Positions 32,766-45,043 of a stretch of 64,000 nucleotides of DNA are shown piece after piece. Origin of the DNA: Salmo trutta (Eukaryota; Chordata; Actinopteri; Salmoniformes; Salmonidae); the NCBI RefSeq assembly GCF_901001165.1, contig NC_042968.1, forward strand, positions 81,660,064 through 81,724,063, written 5' to 3'. The notes below the pieces were generated by a model. The model was given only the letters and a program-made list of their open reading frames with translations. It was not told where the DNA came from and searched no databases. The translations under genes and the position numbers were made by a program. Position 1 is the first letter of the stretch. The number at the start of each line of letters is the position of its first letter.

Positions 32766-32971
32766 TCTGTACCGGTACCATCTGTATATAGCCTCGCTAC
32801 TGTTATTTTCACTGTCATTTTACAGTTTGTTTATTATTTCTTCACTTATCTATTGTTTACCTAATATTTATTTTTTACTTAAAAATGTAACTGTTGGTTA
32901 GGGCTTGTAATTAAGCATTTCACAGTATATGTTGTATACGATGCATGTGACAAATAAACTTTGATTTGATT

Positions 32972-34034
32972 TATGGCTTTAAAAAGTCAGTAAATGAGGC
33001 TAAATGAACTGTTTCGCTGTCAGACGAAGCTCTGCTAATAGCCAGGTGTAACGGTGGTAAGGATTCACTCTGTGGTGCTGAAACAAAAGCTCCGCTGTCA
33101 AGACAGCTGTATTTAGGCCCTAGCAGTTGGTGGGCAACGTTTGTCACCGTTATAGTGCAATTAATGTATTGCTTAGTGATGTGTTGTGTAGTAGCTTTGC
33201 TGGCATGCATCAAACAAAAATGTTGAGTTTGCCCCACCAAGATTTACATGCTAAAATCGCCACTGAGTCATTCATGTGTGCTGCGGTCTATAACAGAATC
33301 GTGATTAAAGTTCCTTGTCCCAATGCTGCATTGTAGTGTGCTGAACGTCACATGAGTTCCCAAGCCAAACACGTCAAAGATCTGGCCCACGTTTTAACGC
33401 AAGACGTGAAAAATAAGTACTCCATCTTCCCGCCAAAGCATTTCTCATAATTTGAAGTCTACAAAAGACCAACAAGCCTTTTTCAATAAAAGGTCAAAAG
33501 CAGTGCATAATTTGAGCCGGCTTCTGCCTCTCAGATTTGACTTTTTTTCCTTCTATATCCTGAACCTCTCACGGCATGATTTATTGATTATTTCACTGTT
33601 CGCGCTGTAACATTCTAATAAAAGCAATCAGCATTAAATCAAATTGCCTCCTCGTTATTTCTCCCGCCCCCCAGAAAGACCATAATGTGATCCTTGTGAT
33701 CCTTCTATGTAATCATCCTATCCTGCCACACTGATTCCAGACCTTCTCTCTTATTTGTACATTGAGGTTATGGGGAAGGCCAGTGGGGTAAGTAACTGAT
33801 CTTGACACAGGTCTTGGTAGTGGTTATGAGGTCTCTACGTAATCACGTCACTTAGCCTAGTCTAGTTGTCTCCCTGATGAATTTGAATCATGGTAAAACC
33901 AAATAAAAATGTATAAGAAAAGAGAATCAAGTTTCACATTTGTCAAGTCCCAAAATCCAGAGAAAGATGGAGAATCGAACCCAGAATGAGCCAAAGAACT
34001 GTCAGTGCCAGGGGAGAGGAGTGAGGGGCAACTG
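32972..34034. other. Unassigned sequence, no gene recognised
   Basis: About 1.06 kb without a motif I can name. Open stretches (32971-33240 minus, 33127-33336 plus, 33857-34069 minus) look incidental. This is one of the few candidates for old unique DNA in the window. Confidence 0.4.
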
Positions 34035-35505
34035 TTGAAATCAAATCCAATTTTATTGGTCACATACACATGGTTAGCAGATGTTAATGCGAAATGCTTA
34101 GCGAAATGCTTGTGTGTAGCGAAATGCTTGTGCTTCTAGTTCCGACTAGGTAGTAATATCTAACAAGTAATCTAACAAATTCACAACAACTACCTTATAC
34201 ATGCAAATGTAAAGGGATGAATAGAATATGTCTAAATATCTAAATATATGGATGAGCGATGGCGTGCGGCACAGGCAAGATGCAGTACATGGTAAGTCAA
34301 TTTATTTAAGTGGCCAGAGATTTGAGTCTGTATGTTAGCAGCAGCCTCTCCATGTTAGTGATGGCTGTTTAACAGTCTGATGGCTTTGAGATTGAAGCTG
34401 TTTTTCAGTCTCTCAGTCCCAGCTTTAATGCACCTGTACTGACCTCGCCTTCTGGATGACCGGGGTGAACAGGCAGTGGCTCGGGTGGTTGTTGTCCTTG
34501 ATGATCTTTTTGGCCTTCCTGAGACATCGGGTGCTATAGATGTCCTGGAGGGCAGGTAGTTTGCCCCCGGTGATGCGTTGTGCAGACCGCACTACCCTCT
34601 GGAGAGCCTTGTGGTTGAGGGCGGTCAAATTTCCGTACCAGGCGGTGATACAGCCCGACAGGATGTCCTCGATTGTGCATCTGTAAAGGTTTGTGAGTGT
34701 TTTAGATGATAAGACAAATTTCTTCAGCCTCCTGAGGTTGAAGAGGCGCTGTTGCGCCTTCTTCACCACACTGTCTGTGTGGGTGGACCATTTCAGTTTG
34801 TCCGTGATGTCTCCACCACTGTCCCATCGATGTGGATGGGGGGGGGTGCTCCCTCTGCTGTTTCCTGTTGTCCACGATCATCTCCTTTGTTTTGTTGACA
34901 TTGAGTGAGAGGTTATTTTCCTGACACCACACTCCAAGAGCCCTCACCTCCTCCCTGTAGGCCGTCTCGTTGTTGTTGGTAATCAGGCCTACCACTGTAG
35001 TGTCGTCTGCAAACTTGATGATTGAGTTGGAAGTGTGCATGGCCACACAGTCATGGGTGAACAGGGAGTACAGGAGAGGGCTGAGAACACACCCTTGTGG
35101 GGCCCAAGTGTTGAGGATCAGCGGGGTGGAGATGTTGTTTCCTACCTTCACCACCTGGGAGCGGCCCATCAGAAAGTCCAGGACCCAGTTGCACAGGGCT
35201 GGGTCGAACTCCAGGGTCTTGAGCTTAATGACGAGTTTGGAGGGTACTATGGTGTTAAATGCTGAGGTGTAGTCAATGAACAGCATTCTTACATAGGTAT
35301 TCCTCTTGTCCAGATGGGATAGGGCAGTGTGCAGTGTAATGGCGATTGCATCGTCAATGGACCTATTGGGGCGGTAAGTAAATTGGAGTGGGTCTAGGGT
35401 ATCAGGTGATATGATCCTTGACTAGTCTCTCAAAGCACTTCATGATGACAGAAGTGAGTGCAATGGGGTGATAGTCATTTAGTTCTGTTATCTTAGCTTT
35501 CTTGG
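34035..35505 (-). mobile_element. Rex-type LINE, RT to 3' tail, minus strand
   Basis: The tail at 34035-34060 (aaatcaaatccaattttattggtcacat) is followed upward by coding sequence. 35286-34702 encodes FIDYTSAFNTIVPSKLVIKL, GAPQ-like WAPQGCVLSPLLYSLFTHD, IIKFADDTTVVGLI with the catalytic Asp pair (FADD), and LSLNVNKTKEMIVD. 34769-34425 encodes the C-terminal part (FNLRRLKKF, ITAWYGNLTALNHKALQRV, TRCLRKAKKI). One frameshift near 34800 separates them. The upstream end near 35505 runs into unrelated sequence. Compared with the 29.6 kb copy, the RT active site is preserved here, but the ORF is truncated. Confidence 0.9.
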
Positions 35506-35572
35506 GAAAGCTAAGGTTCCTGATGGCAATGCTAATCCCACCAGTTCAGCATCACCATTGGCACCTCCACTA

Positions 35573-36650
35573 GCTAGCTTCTTGAGGGTCGGGGGAAGTA
35601 TTTGGAAATTCGGGTGACTGCCATGTCCAAAGTAAACTGCCTGTTACTCAGGCCCAGAAGTTAGGATATGCATATAATTGGTAGTATTGGATAGAAAACA
35701 CTCTGAAGTTTCTAAAACTGTTAAAATAATGTCTGTGAGTATAACAGAACTGATATGGAAGGCAAAAACCCGAGGTGTTGAGTTGTCTGCCCATTCAAAT
35801 CCTTGTTATTGGGAAAATCAAAAGGAATACCTCCCAGATTGGAGTTCCTAGGGCTTCCACTAGACGGCAACAGTCTTTAGATAGAGTTTCAGGCTTGTTT
35901 TTTGAAAAATGAGCTAGAATTTGTAGTTTTTCTAGGTGGCTCCCATTTTGACTGTACATTTACATTTACATTTTAGTCATTTAACAGACGCTCTTATCCA
36001 GAGCGACTTACAGTAGTGAATACATACATTTCATTTTCATTTCAGGAATTTTTTAACATTTGTAATTTTTTTTTGTACTGTAGTATTGTGGCGCGCGTGG
36101 ATGAGGGCGCGCACTTCGTTATTTATCTCCGGTATTGAACATACTATTCTCCATCTTAAATTGTATCGTTTTTTTACATATTAGGGTACCTGAGGATTGA
36201 TTAGAAATGTTGTTTGGCCGAAGTTTATTGGTAACTTTTGGGATTCCTTTGTATGCATTTTGAACGAGGGATACAGGCGGATTACTGAATCAAGCGCGCC
36301 AACTAAACTGACTTTTTTTCGGATATAAAGAAGGACTTTATTGAACAAAACAACCATTTGATGTGTAGCTGGGACCCTTGGGATTGCAAACAGAGGAAGA
36401 TCTTCAAAGGTAAGTGATTTATTTTATCGCTATTTCTGACTTTCGTGATGCCTCTGCTTGTTTGGAAAATGTTTGTAATGCTTTTGTACGCGGGGCGCTG
36501 TCCTCAGATAATCGCATGGTATGCTTTCGCCGTAAAGCCTTTTTGAAATCTGACAACTCGGCTGGATTAACAAGAAGTTAAGCTTTTAAACGATGTAAGA
36601 CACTATTTTCATGAATGCTTAATATTACGATTTTGTATTTTGAATTTTGT
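35573..36650 (-). mobile_element. TTAA-family relative, copy F (minus orientation)
   Basis: Shares with copies A-E the block gatatgcatataattgg / tagaaaacactctgaagttt / ctgtgagtataacagaactg, here in reverse orientation, and the far-end word cgccgtaaagcctttttgaaat. It has its own termini (TTGAGGGTCGGGGG at the left) and is about 1.08 kb. It seems to be a different subfamily. The right limit near 36650 is unclear. It contains a short L2 tail at 35952-36050. Confidence 0.65.
35952..36050 (-). mobile_element. Short L2-clade LINE tail
   Basis: tacatttacatttacatttt followed by gctcttatccagagcgactt is the same tail as 6834-6900. It is nested in copy F and very short. Confidence 0.65.
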
Positions 36651-36662
36651 TGTTACATTTCC

Positions 36663-37177
36663 ATCCCTGCCATGGAAGAGATGAAAAGAATTGCGAATAC
36701 AAGTATACCTGTAAAGGCATCGATGGAGAAGATGTATGACAAACGAAGAAGACGGCGAGTGAGAGTGGCACTTGGAGGCAGGAGTGAATAAGGGTGAATT
36801 AGACATCGGTGGCGTGAGGTTAGTGACCAGGTTGGGCAACATGGGTGTTGGTGGTATGGCATCGAAGGAAAAAGGAGTTGGGGAAGACTCAATTAGACCT
36901 TGATGGTGAGCTGATGGTGGAGGGCAGGTTGCCCAGCGCCGGTGTTGCTGCTGGGATAACTAACGAAGGAGTTAAAGCCATGGCCACAGCTGAGCTCCTA
37001 GGTGCCTCTGTGTCCCACAGGAAGGCAACAGCCACAGTGCGTCTGGCAGCTGATACAGGTTTTGGAGTTGGCAAGGATGGGATCGAGGCACAATTTCTGG
37101 GTACAGGATTCTCTATCGGGAAGAAAACATCAATTTCTCTGTTTGGTTCCAAGTTTGAATGGGACTTCAGCAAGTGA
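36663..37177 (+). pseudogene. Fish Gly/Ala-rich uncharacterised protein, frameshifted
   Basis: Reading across at least two frame changes gives HGRDEKNCEYKYTCKGIDGE, then EAGVNKGELDIGGVRLVTRL, then an open segment to 37177: KTQLDLDGELMVEGRLPSAG, VAAGITNEGVKAMATAELLG, FGVGKDGIEAQFLGTGFSIG, ending GSKFEWDFSK and stop. The repeated Gly/Ala-rich beta-like segments and the FSIGKKTSISLFG C-terminus match a family of uncharacterised fish proteins. Function is unknown to me. It has no introns here, which fits a processed copy, or a recently broken gene. A polyadenylation-like AATTAAAA lies at about 37302. Confidence 0.55.
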
Positions 37178-37421
37178 CATGCCACCACTCAGAGCCCAGA
37201 GGTCCACTTCTTTGGAGATTAATTAATTCCACCTGTTTAGTTCTCTTATAGCCAACAGACAAGGGTTCAGGGTCACAAGATGTGCTTGGCTTCTTTTACA
37301 CTTAATTAAAACATCTTGATGTATTGTACTTAATCAGTGGACTGTATTTACAATATATTCTTATCAACTCTATAGGTGACTGTTCTTTTTTATACACACA
37401 CACACAAAAACACGCACACAC

Positions 37422-38394
<973 letters not shown>

Positions 38395-39280
38395 TAAATT
38401 GAAAGCTGGATTGAGTTCCTTCAAAAAACATCAACCAAGTATGCTACAGAATACGGGAGGTGCCAAATCTGAAGTTTACCAGTTGACGTGTGTACCAGGC
38501 GAAATGTGGAAGCTATACAATCTGCAGGGACCAGATTTCGTTTGGAGCTGGCGAAATGTGTAAACTATAACAGTTGATAATGTGCGGTGCTGAGAATGTG
38601 CGGTGCTTGGGTTAAAATAATTCCCTGAATTTATGGTAATAATATGAATAATTAAATATTTTGCTTGTGTTACTGTGCTGTTGTCTGAATATTTTTATTA
38701 GGTTATAATGTATTTTTAAATAAGCAGTAAACCTATAGAGGCTAAAGCACATTGTAGGCCTATCCACAGTTTGGTGTAATAGAAATGTATTGTCAACCAG
38801 GTTTGTCTTTATTTCAACATTTTCAATAATGGTGTAATAACCCATGGATATAATGGTGTAATAACCCATTTATACCCTGGAAGGTGAGGGAGTAGCTGTC
38901 ACAGGTCAGAGGTCACCTTTGAGTGTACTCCCTGAGGGTGCCACCGGAGGGCACCTTATGTTTTCTAGTGTCCAGGTGAGCCTGATTGGGCTTATTGGGT
39001 TCACCTGGTGTATGACCATTTAGGTCCTCTGTGGACTGGGCCGGTTGCTCAGGTCTCTTGTTTTGTTTAGTGATTCATGTGCCAGTGCTTTGTTGTTTTT
39101 GCTGTTTAAGCTTCAGTAAATGTTCTGGATTTATCCTCACCTCTGCCTGCTGTGTTTTTCTGCGCCTGGGTCCAAGTTTGTACGAGACTTATTGTCACAG
39201 TAGCTCTTTTTAAACGGATTACTTTATTATTAACCCGGAGCATGGTGTAACAGGCAGGCAGTCGTGTGTATAGGGTGCAT
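38395..39280 (-). repeat. Right arm of the inverted duplication
   Basis: Inverted match to 25330-25925, interrupted by the solo LTR 38897-39199. Near 38844-38870 a short local duplication of aatggtgtaataaccca is present only in this arm. Confidence 0.85.
38897..39199 (+). mobile_element. Solo LTR, 303 bp
   Basis: Starts TGTCACAGGTCAGAGG and ends ACTTATTGTCACA, with the perfect 5-bp duplication GTAGC at 38892-38896 and 39200-39204. Removing it restores the match of the inverted-duplication arm to 25330-25925, which proves the insertion boundaries. Confidence 0.93.
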
Positions 39281-39779
39281 TCAATAGCGACCTCCCAGAT
39301 CGATTCGGTCTTATGCAGCAAAATATAATTTTTTACGTTGGATAAAAGTAGAGACTCAGAGCTAGAAAATTGCATATCATACAATACAGTTGAGGAACAA
39401 TGGGAAAGTAATTCTGCTTTGAAAGTTGATAAACTTGTAACCTCAATTTTGAGAAAATCTACTTGTAAACCCTTCTTTGTCTACACCCATTCAGGATCGT
39501 TCACACCCTCTTAAGCCTTAGCCCCACCCATCTCTTTAAGGATTCACATGTGATGCCATGTATTAAACAACCAAAGATTTCAAGATTAACGGCTGATTTA
39601 TACTATGTCTATCGACAGTTGTTGCAGTGACATCATGAACTTTCTATTGTCGTCCAACATCAAACTTGTCGTTGTCATTATTAAAAAGTATTAGCACAAC
39701 AACTACAGGCGGCATGACATCAGCAGCCTGGTGTGACATGGTAAGGTTGGACCAGCTGCGGAGCCATGACGACCACCAC
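39281..39779. other. No gene recognised
   Basis: Between the inverted-duplication arm and the gypsy element. It may include the missing 3' LTR of the gypsy copy, but no repeat partner is present in the window. Confidence 0.35.
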
Positions 39780-39795
39780 AAAGTTATTTGAAGTC

Positions 39796-42700
39796 TCAAC
39801 AGACCTGGATCCCGGATGTCCTGGGCAGGCACCCACGCTGCCCTCCCAGTCCATCAGATACTGCAGAGTCCCTTAGACCCGATGAGCCTCCAACAGATGC
39901 CGGACCGTGTAGGCCAGGCGGCCATCCACAAGTTGAGGCGACGGAGGAGCAGGTGTGGGGGTAGAGAATGGACTGGTCCTTACCAGACATGAAAGGACGG
40001 ACAGACCCTCGTGGCCCTGGGAAGCAGGAGACAATAGGTGACCGGTTGATACGACTCAGGATCTTGAATGGTCCTATGTAGCGAGGAGCGAGCTTCCGCG
40101 AGTCCACCTTTAAGGGAAGATCACGGGTGGACAGCAACACCCTTTGACCCAGTCAGAGGAGATGAAGAGGTCTTCGGTGCTGGTTTGCCTGATGTTGGTG
40201 TCGGGCAGAGGAGCGTAGCAAGAAGGATCGCGCTCTGATCTATGTGTGGCGACATCATCGACTGAACACCTTGGTCTCTTGTTCAGGAAACGGGAGGCCA
40301 ACCCGAACTGACACTCAAATGGCAACAGTCCAGTGGACGAGTTCGGCAGTGTGTTATAAGCATTCTCTGCCCAGACGAGGAACTTGCTCCAGTTGCTGGT
40401 CTGAGTGGAGACGAAGCAGCGGAGGAACTTCTCCAGCTCCTGGTTGGCCCGCTCAGTTTGCCCATTTGACTCAGGGTGGAACCCAGAGGAGAGACTCACC
40501 AATGTTCCCAACAGGGAACAGAAGACCTTCCAATTCCGTGCGACCAACTGGGGCTCACGATCTGAGACAATGTCCTGGGGAAGTCAGTGTAGTCGAAAGA
40601 CATGGATAATCATGAGATCAGCGGTATTCTTTTCTGAAGGCAACTTGGGTAAGGCAATGAAATGGGCTGCCTTGGAGAACCAATCGACGACCATCAGGAT
40701 AGTTGTAAGCCCTTGAGATGGAGGTAACCCTGTGATAAAGTCTACAGACAGATGAGACCAGGGCCGGCTGGGGATGGGCAGAGGTTGGAGAAACCTGGCC
40801 GGTCGCTGACATGAAGCCTTGCTTTGGGTTCAGATGGAACAGGCCGCAACAAAAAATCTCATATCCTCATCATGTTGGGCGACCAAAATGTCCTCCTCTG
40901 GAACTCCAGTGTCTGATTAACCCCTGGATGCCCAGTTAATTTAGAGGAGTGTCCCCATTGTAGTACTCAGGACCGGGCTGATTGTGGAACGTAAAGTCTG
41001 TTAGTGGGTCCCCTGCCGAGGTCAGGTTCTCGGGTCTGGGCTTGTCGGACCATGGTCTCAATACTCCTTATCACAGGGGCCACAATGCGTGAGCTGGGGA
41101 TGATGGGCTCAGGTTCCCTCTCCTCGTTAGAAATATCGTGTTGGCGGGACAGGGCGTCTGCCTTCTGATTCTTGGATCCCGTGTGATAGGCTGGTGTGAA
41201 ACCGAACCTGTTAAAAACAGAGCCCACCTAGCCTGGCGAGCATTCAATCTTTTGGCTTCTTGAATGGAGACCAAGTTCTTATGGTCCGTCCAGATCACGA
41301 AAGGATGAGGTGCCCCTTCAAGCAGTGTTTCCACCCCTCAAGAACCCACTTAACTGCCAGGAGCTGCCTGTTGCCTACATTGTAGTTGCGTTCAGCTGGC
41401 GAGAACTGCTTGGAGAGAAAGGCGCATGGGTGCAGTTTCTTGTCCTCCTCGTTCCACTGTGAAAGGACCGCCCCTGATCCGGTGTCCACCACAAATGGAC
41501 GAGTCGGTTCAAGATGAATGAGGATGGGTCCAGAGGTAAAACGTCCCTTGAGCTCCATGAATGTCCTGTCAGCCTTGGGGGTCCAGCAAAAATGGGTCTG
41601 GGACTTGCGGGTAAAGACCGTGAGAGGCCCTGCCCCCGCACAAAAGTTGTGTATAAAACACCTGTAAAGAATTGGCAAACCCAAAGAACTGCTGGACCTG
41701 TTTGAGTGAGGTGGGACGGGGTACAATCTTTACGGGGTACATTTGGATGCCTGCGGTAGAGATAATGTGACCCAGGAAGGATACCTGGGATACGTGGAAC
41801 TCACACTTCTCTATCTTGACATATAGTTGACTCTGCAGGAGGCGTCTCAGGACTTGGTGGATGTGCAGTATGTGTTCCGGAAGGGTCTTGGAGAAGATCA
41901 AGATGTCATCGAGGTAAACAAAGATGAACCGATTCAACATATCCCTCAGGGTGTCATTGACCAATGCTTGAAAGACTGCCGGTGAGTTCGATAATCCGAA
42001 GGGCATGACCAAATATTCATAATGGCCACTAGGGGTATTAACCTCTTACATCTAGACGTTCTGCTAGCGGAACACCTGCTCCAATATCCAATGATAGGCG
42101 TGGCGCGAATTACAAATTCCTCAAAAATACAAAAACTTCAATTTTTCAAACATATGACTATTTTACAGCATTTTAAAGACAAGACTCTCCTTTATCTAAC
42201 CACACTGTCCGATTTCAAAAAGGCTTTACAGCGAAAGCAAAACATTAGATTATGTCAGCAGAGTACCCAGCCAGAAATAATCAGACACCCATTTTTCAAG
42301 CTAGCATATAATGTCACAAAAAACAAAACCACAGCTAAATGCAGCACTAACCTTTGATGATCTTCATCAGATGACACGCCTAGGACATTATGTTATACAA
42401 TACATGCATGTTTTGTTCAATCAAGTTCATATTTATATCAAAAACAGCTTTTTACATTAGCATGTGACGTTCAGAACTAGCATTCCCACCGAACACTTCC
42501 GGTGAATTTACTAAATTACTCACGATAAACGTTCACAAAAAACATAACAATTATTTTAAGAATTATAGATACGGAACTCCTTTGTGCAATCGAGGTGTCC
42601 GATTTTAAAATAGCTTTTCGGTGAAAGCACATTTTGCAATATTCTGAGTAGATAGCCCAGCCATCACGGCTAGCTATTTTGACACCCACCAAGTTTGACC

Positions 42701-43715
42701 CTCACCAAACTCCGATTTACTATTAGAAAAGTTTGAATACCTTTGGTGTTCTTCGTCAGAATGCACTCCCAGGACTGCTACTTCAATAACAAATGTTGGT
42801 TTGGTTCAAAATAATCCATAGTTATATCCAAATAGCGGCGTTTTGTTTGTGCGTTCAAGACACTATCCAAGGGTGACGAAGGGTTACGCGCCCGACGCGT
42901 TTCGTGACAAAAAATGTCTAAATATTCCATTACCGTACTTCGAAGCATGTCAACCGTTGTTTAAAATCAATTTTTATGCCATTTTTCTCATAAAAAAGCG
43001 ATAATATTTTGACCAGGAGTGGTTGTTTTCGTTCAAAGAGAGAGAAAATAAAAACATGGTGTCCCCTCGTGCACGAGCCTCAGTCTCATAGTACTCTGAC
43101 CGGCCACTATCCAAACGCGCTAATGTTTTCAGCCAGGGCCTGCAAAGCCACGATTCAGCTTTTTGCCGCCTTCTGAGAGCCCATGGGAGCCGTAGGAAGT
43201 GTCACGTAACAGCAGAGATCCCCTGTTTTGGATAGAGATATTCAAGAAGGCCAAGAAATGGTCAGACAGGGTACTTCCTGTGCAGAATCTTCTCAGGTTT
43301 TGGCCTGCCAAATGAGTTCTGTTATACTCACAGACACCATTCAAACAGTTTTAGAAACTTTGGAGTGTTTTCTATCCAAAGCTAATAATTATATGCATAT
43401 TCTAGTTTCTGGGCAAGAGTAATAATCAGATTAAATCGGGTACGTTTTTTATCCGGCCGTGAAAATACTGCCCCCTATCCATAACAGGTTAAAGGCAGTC
43501 TTGCACTCATCTCCCTCCCTGATTCTCACCAGATTGTAAGCGTTGCGGAGGTCCAGTTTGGTGAAGAATTGGGCCCCTTGGATTAGGGGTTGTGGGGGTA
43601 ACGATTCTTGATCGTAATCTGGTTAAGCCCTCTGTAGTCGATGCAAGGACGCAGGTCTCCATCTTTCTTACCGACGAAGAAGAAGCCTGCACCAGCAGGG
43701 GATGTAGAGGGGGGC
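39796..43715 (-). pseudogene. Gypsy pol: RT, RNase H, integrase, degenerate C-terminus
   Basis: 43715-43495 encodes RT fingers (VGKKDGDLRPCIDYRGLNQI, DLR-type NAYNLV after a frame change, then ECKTAF). The reading resumes across the insertion with 42012-41569: MVMPFGLSNSPAVFQALVND and FVYLDDILIFS, the YLDD catalytic site. 41500-41071 holds RNase H (CAFLSKQFSPAERNYNVGNR, WTDHKNLVSI). 40547-40110 holds integrase (SSGFHPESNGQTERANQE, with the Glu). 40140-39796 holds the linker and a chromodomain trace (YLMDWEGSVGACP). Several frameshifts exclude function. Confidence 0.88.
42052..43488 (+). mobile_element. TTAA-flanked non-coding element, copy D
   Basis: 1437 bp between TTAA at 42048-42051 and 43489-43492, inserted in the RT sequence ...ECKTAFN/TPSGHYEY. 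The interior and right end match copies A and B, but the first 70 bp (cctcttacatctagacgttc...) differ, suggesting a subfamily or an end conversion. Confidence 0.92.
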
Positions 43716-43718
43716 TAG

Positions 43719-44157
43719 TGTCATGATTCCTCCTGGCACCAGAGGGTGGCAGAGACCGCCCGAGAGACTTTTATTGGACTGTGTCTTATTATTTAATTAT
43801 TTAATTGTGTCTATTTTCTGGGGCCCTTGGCAGAAGCTTGCTGTGAGGTGGCAAGGTTGGACCCAGGTGCAGAGAAGAGACCAGATGAGGAATCAGTGCT
43901 TAAGGATAAACATAATACTTTACTAAGATACGGTAGCCACAGGATCACAGTACAGTTGAAAAAATCAACAAACACTAAGTCTCAAACTCACTCAGGAAAC
44001 GAACGCACACGGTAAATAATTCAAGGTTCTGCAAAGGACCACAGAAAACACATCTCTTTTAACAGGGACACATTCATGAAATAATAAGACACACCTGACT
44101 CCAATAAAAGTCTCTAGGACGGTCTCTGCCGCCCTTCTGGTGCCAGGAGGAACAATG
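43719..44157. repeat. Inverted LTR-like pair
   Basis: 43727-43777 (ttcctcctggcaccagaggg ... gagacttttattgga) is the inverted complement of 44101-44153. The interior of the right part reads like a minus-strand LTR with a TG start and AATAAAAG-type end. It looks like an LTR fragment joined to part of another in opposite orientation. Confidence 0.65.
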
Positions 44158-44919
44158 GGAGGAACCACGGTGGTTCAAAATAGCAGAACTAGTGTATTTT
44201 AACACCAATAAACCCACCTGTTTAAAAATGTAATTAGTATATGTCAATCTAACAAACCACAGGCAACCAAAAGCAACTTTCTAAACAATGTTTTGGTGTG
44301 TTTCTAGCTTGTTAGCTCGCTAGCCAGTTCAAATAATGGTCATATCATGTAGCTGACAACATCTTCACTTTAGCTCACTTGTCTTCATTATCACAGGAAA
44401 ATAAAAACTCACAACAATGTCATTATTTACAAGTTAATGGCGAGACAATTACAGAAAATAGCTTACGGTTGTGAGTGTTACAAAATAAAAGCAGAGCATT
44501 CTACGAGAGAATTTTAGAACTTGGACACTGTCTCGTTAGCCTAACGTTATATCCTAATTTGACCTTGGTGGTTACTTGCATAGTGGAGTCTTTTGTTTAG
44601 ACATGTAGCTAGCTAGCTTAACAATGAACAATAATCCCAACTCATAATTTTACTACCCTGCATGAATCTGCAGGGAGCTAACAAAGCAGGTTCAATGTTA
44701 GCCAGCTATCTAACATTAGGCTATAACTAGCAATGCAAATGGCTCTGAGATACGAATAATATTACTACACAGATCATACACGTAACCTCAGCTGGCGAGC
44801 CTGCTAGCTAACGTTAGCTAGCTAGCTAACAGTAAGCTTTAACTTGAAATGAAAACAACTTTCTGACATAATTAGAAACGTATAATTTCTGAAAATGTAG
44901 CTAGGTAGACTATTTTACC
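44158..44919. other. No gene recognised
   Basis: AT-rich, with agctagctagctaac words frequent in salmonid intergenic DNA. No coding evidence. Confidence 0.45.
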
Positions 44920-45043
44920 CGTAGACATGGATGGATGCTTCTCCCTCTCTGTCATGGTGGAAAAGCCACCAGCTGTTTCTGAATCGAGCTCAGAATATCT
45001 GACTCTGAAACTGGGTTCTCCTCTAGTCAAGCTGTTTCCTCTG

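Larger units (their letters stand above)
29598..32971 (+). mobile_element. Rex-type LINE, RT domain to 3' tail, interrupted by a TTAA element
   Basis: 5'-truncated LINE on the plus strand with the TTAA element 30307-31766 inserted in its RT. It ends in a tail with AAACTTTGATTTGATTT (32955-32971). The 3' region has a direct duplication of about 157 bp. It faces the minus-strand copy at 26230-28800 head to head. Confidence 0.9.
39780..43718 (-). mobile_element. Gypsy retrotransposon (RT to chromodomain), split by a TTAA element
   Basis: A minus-strand Ty3/gypsy element whose RT begins near 43715, is interrupted at 42052-43488 and continues to about 39780. LTR-like sequence lies at 43719-44157, where gag and protease would be expected, so these genes are missing. 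Confidence 0.9.

Noticed and set aside
34970..35272. Plus-strand ORFs of 76-100 codons
   Set aside because: They are antisense to the conserved RT domain of the minus-strand LINE.
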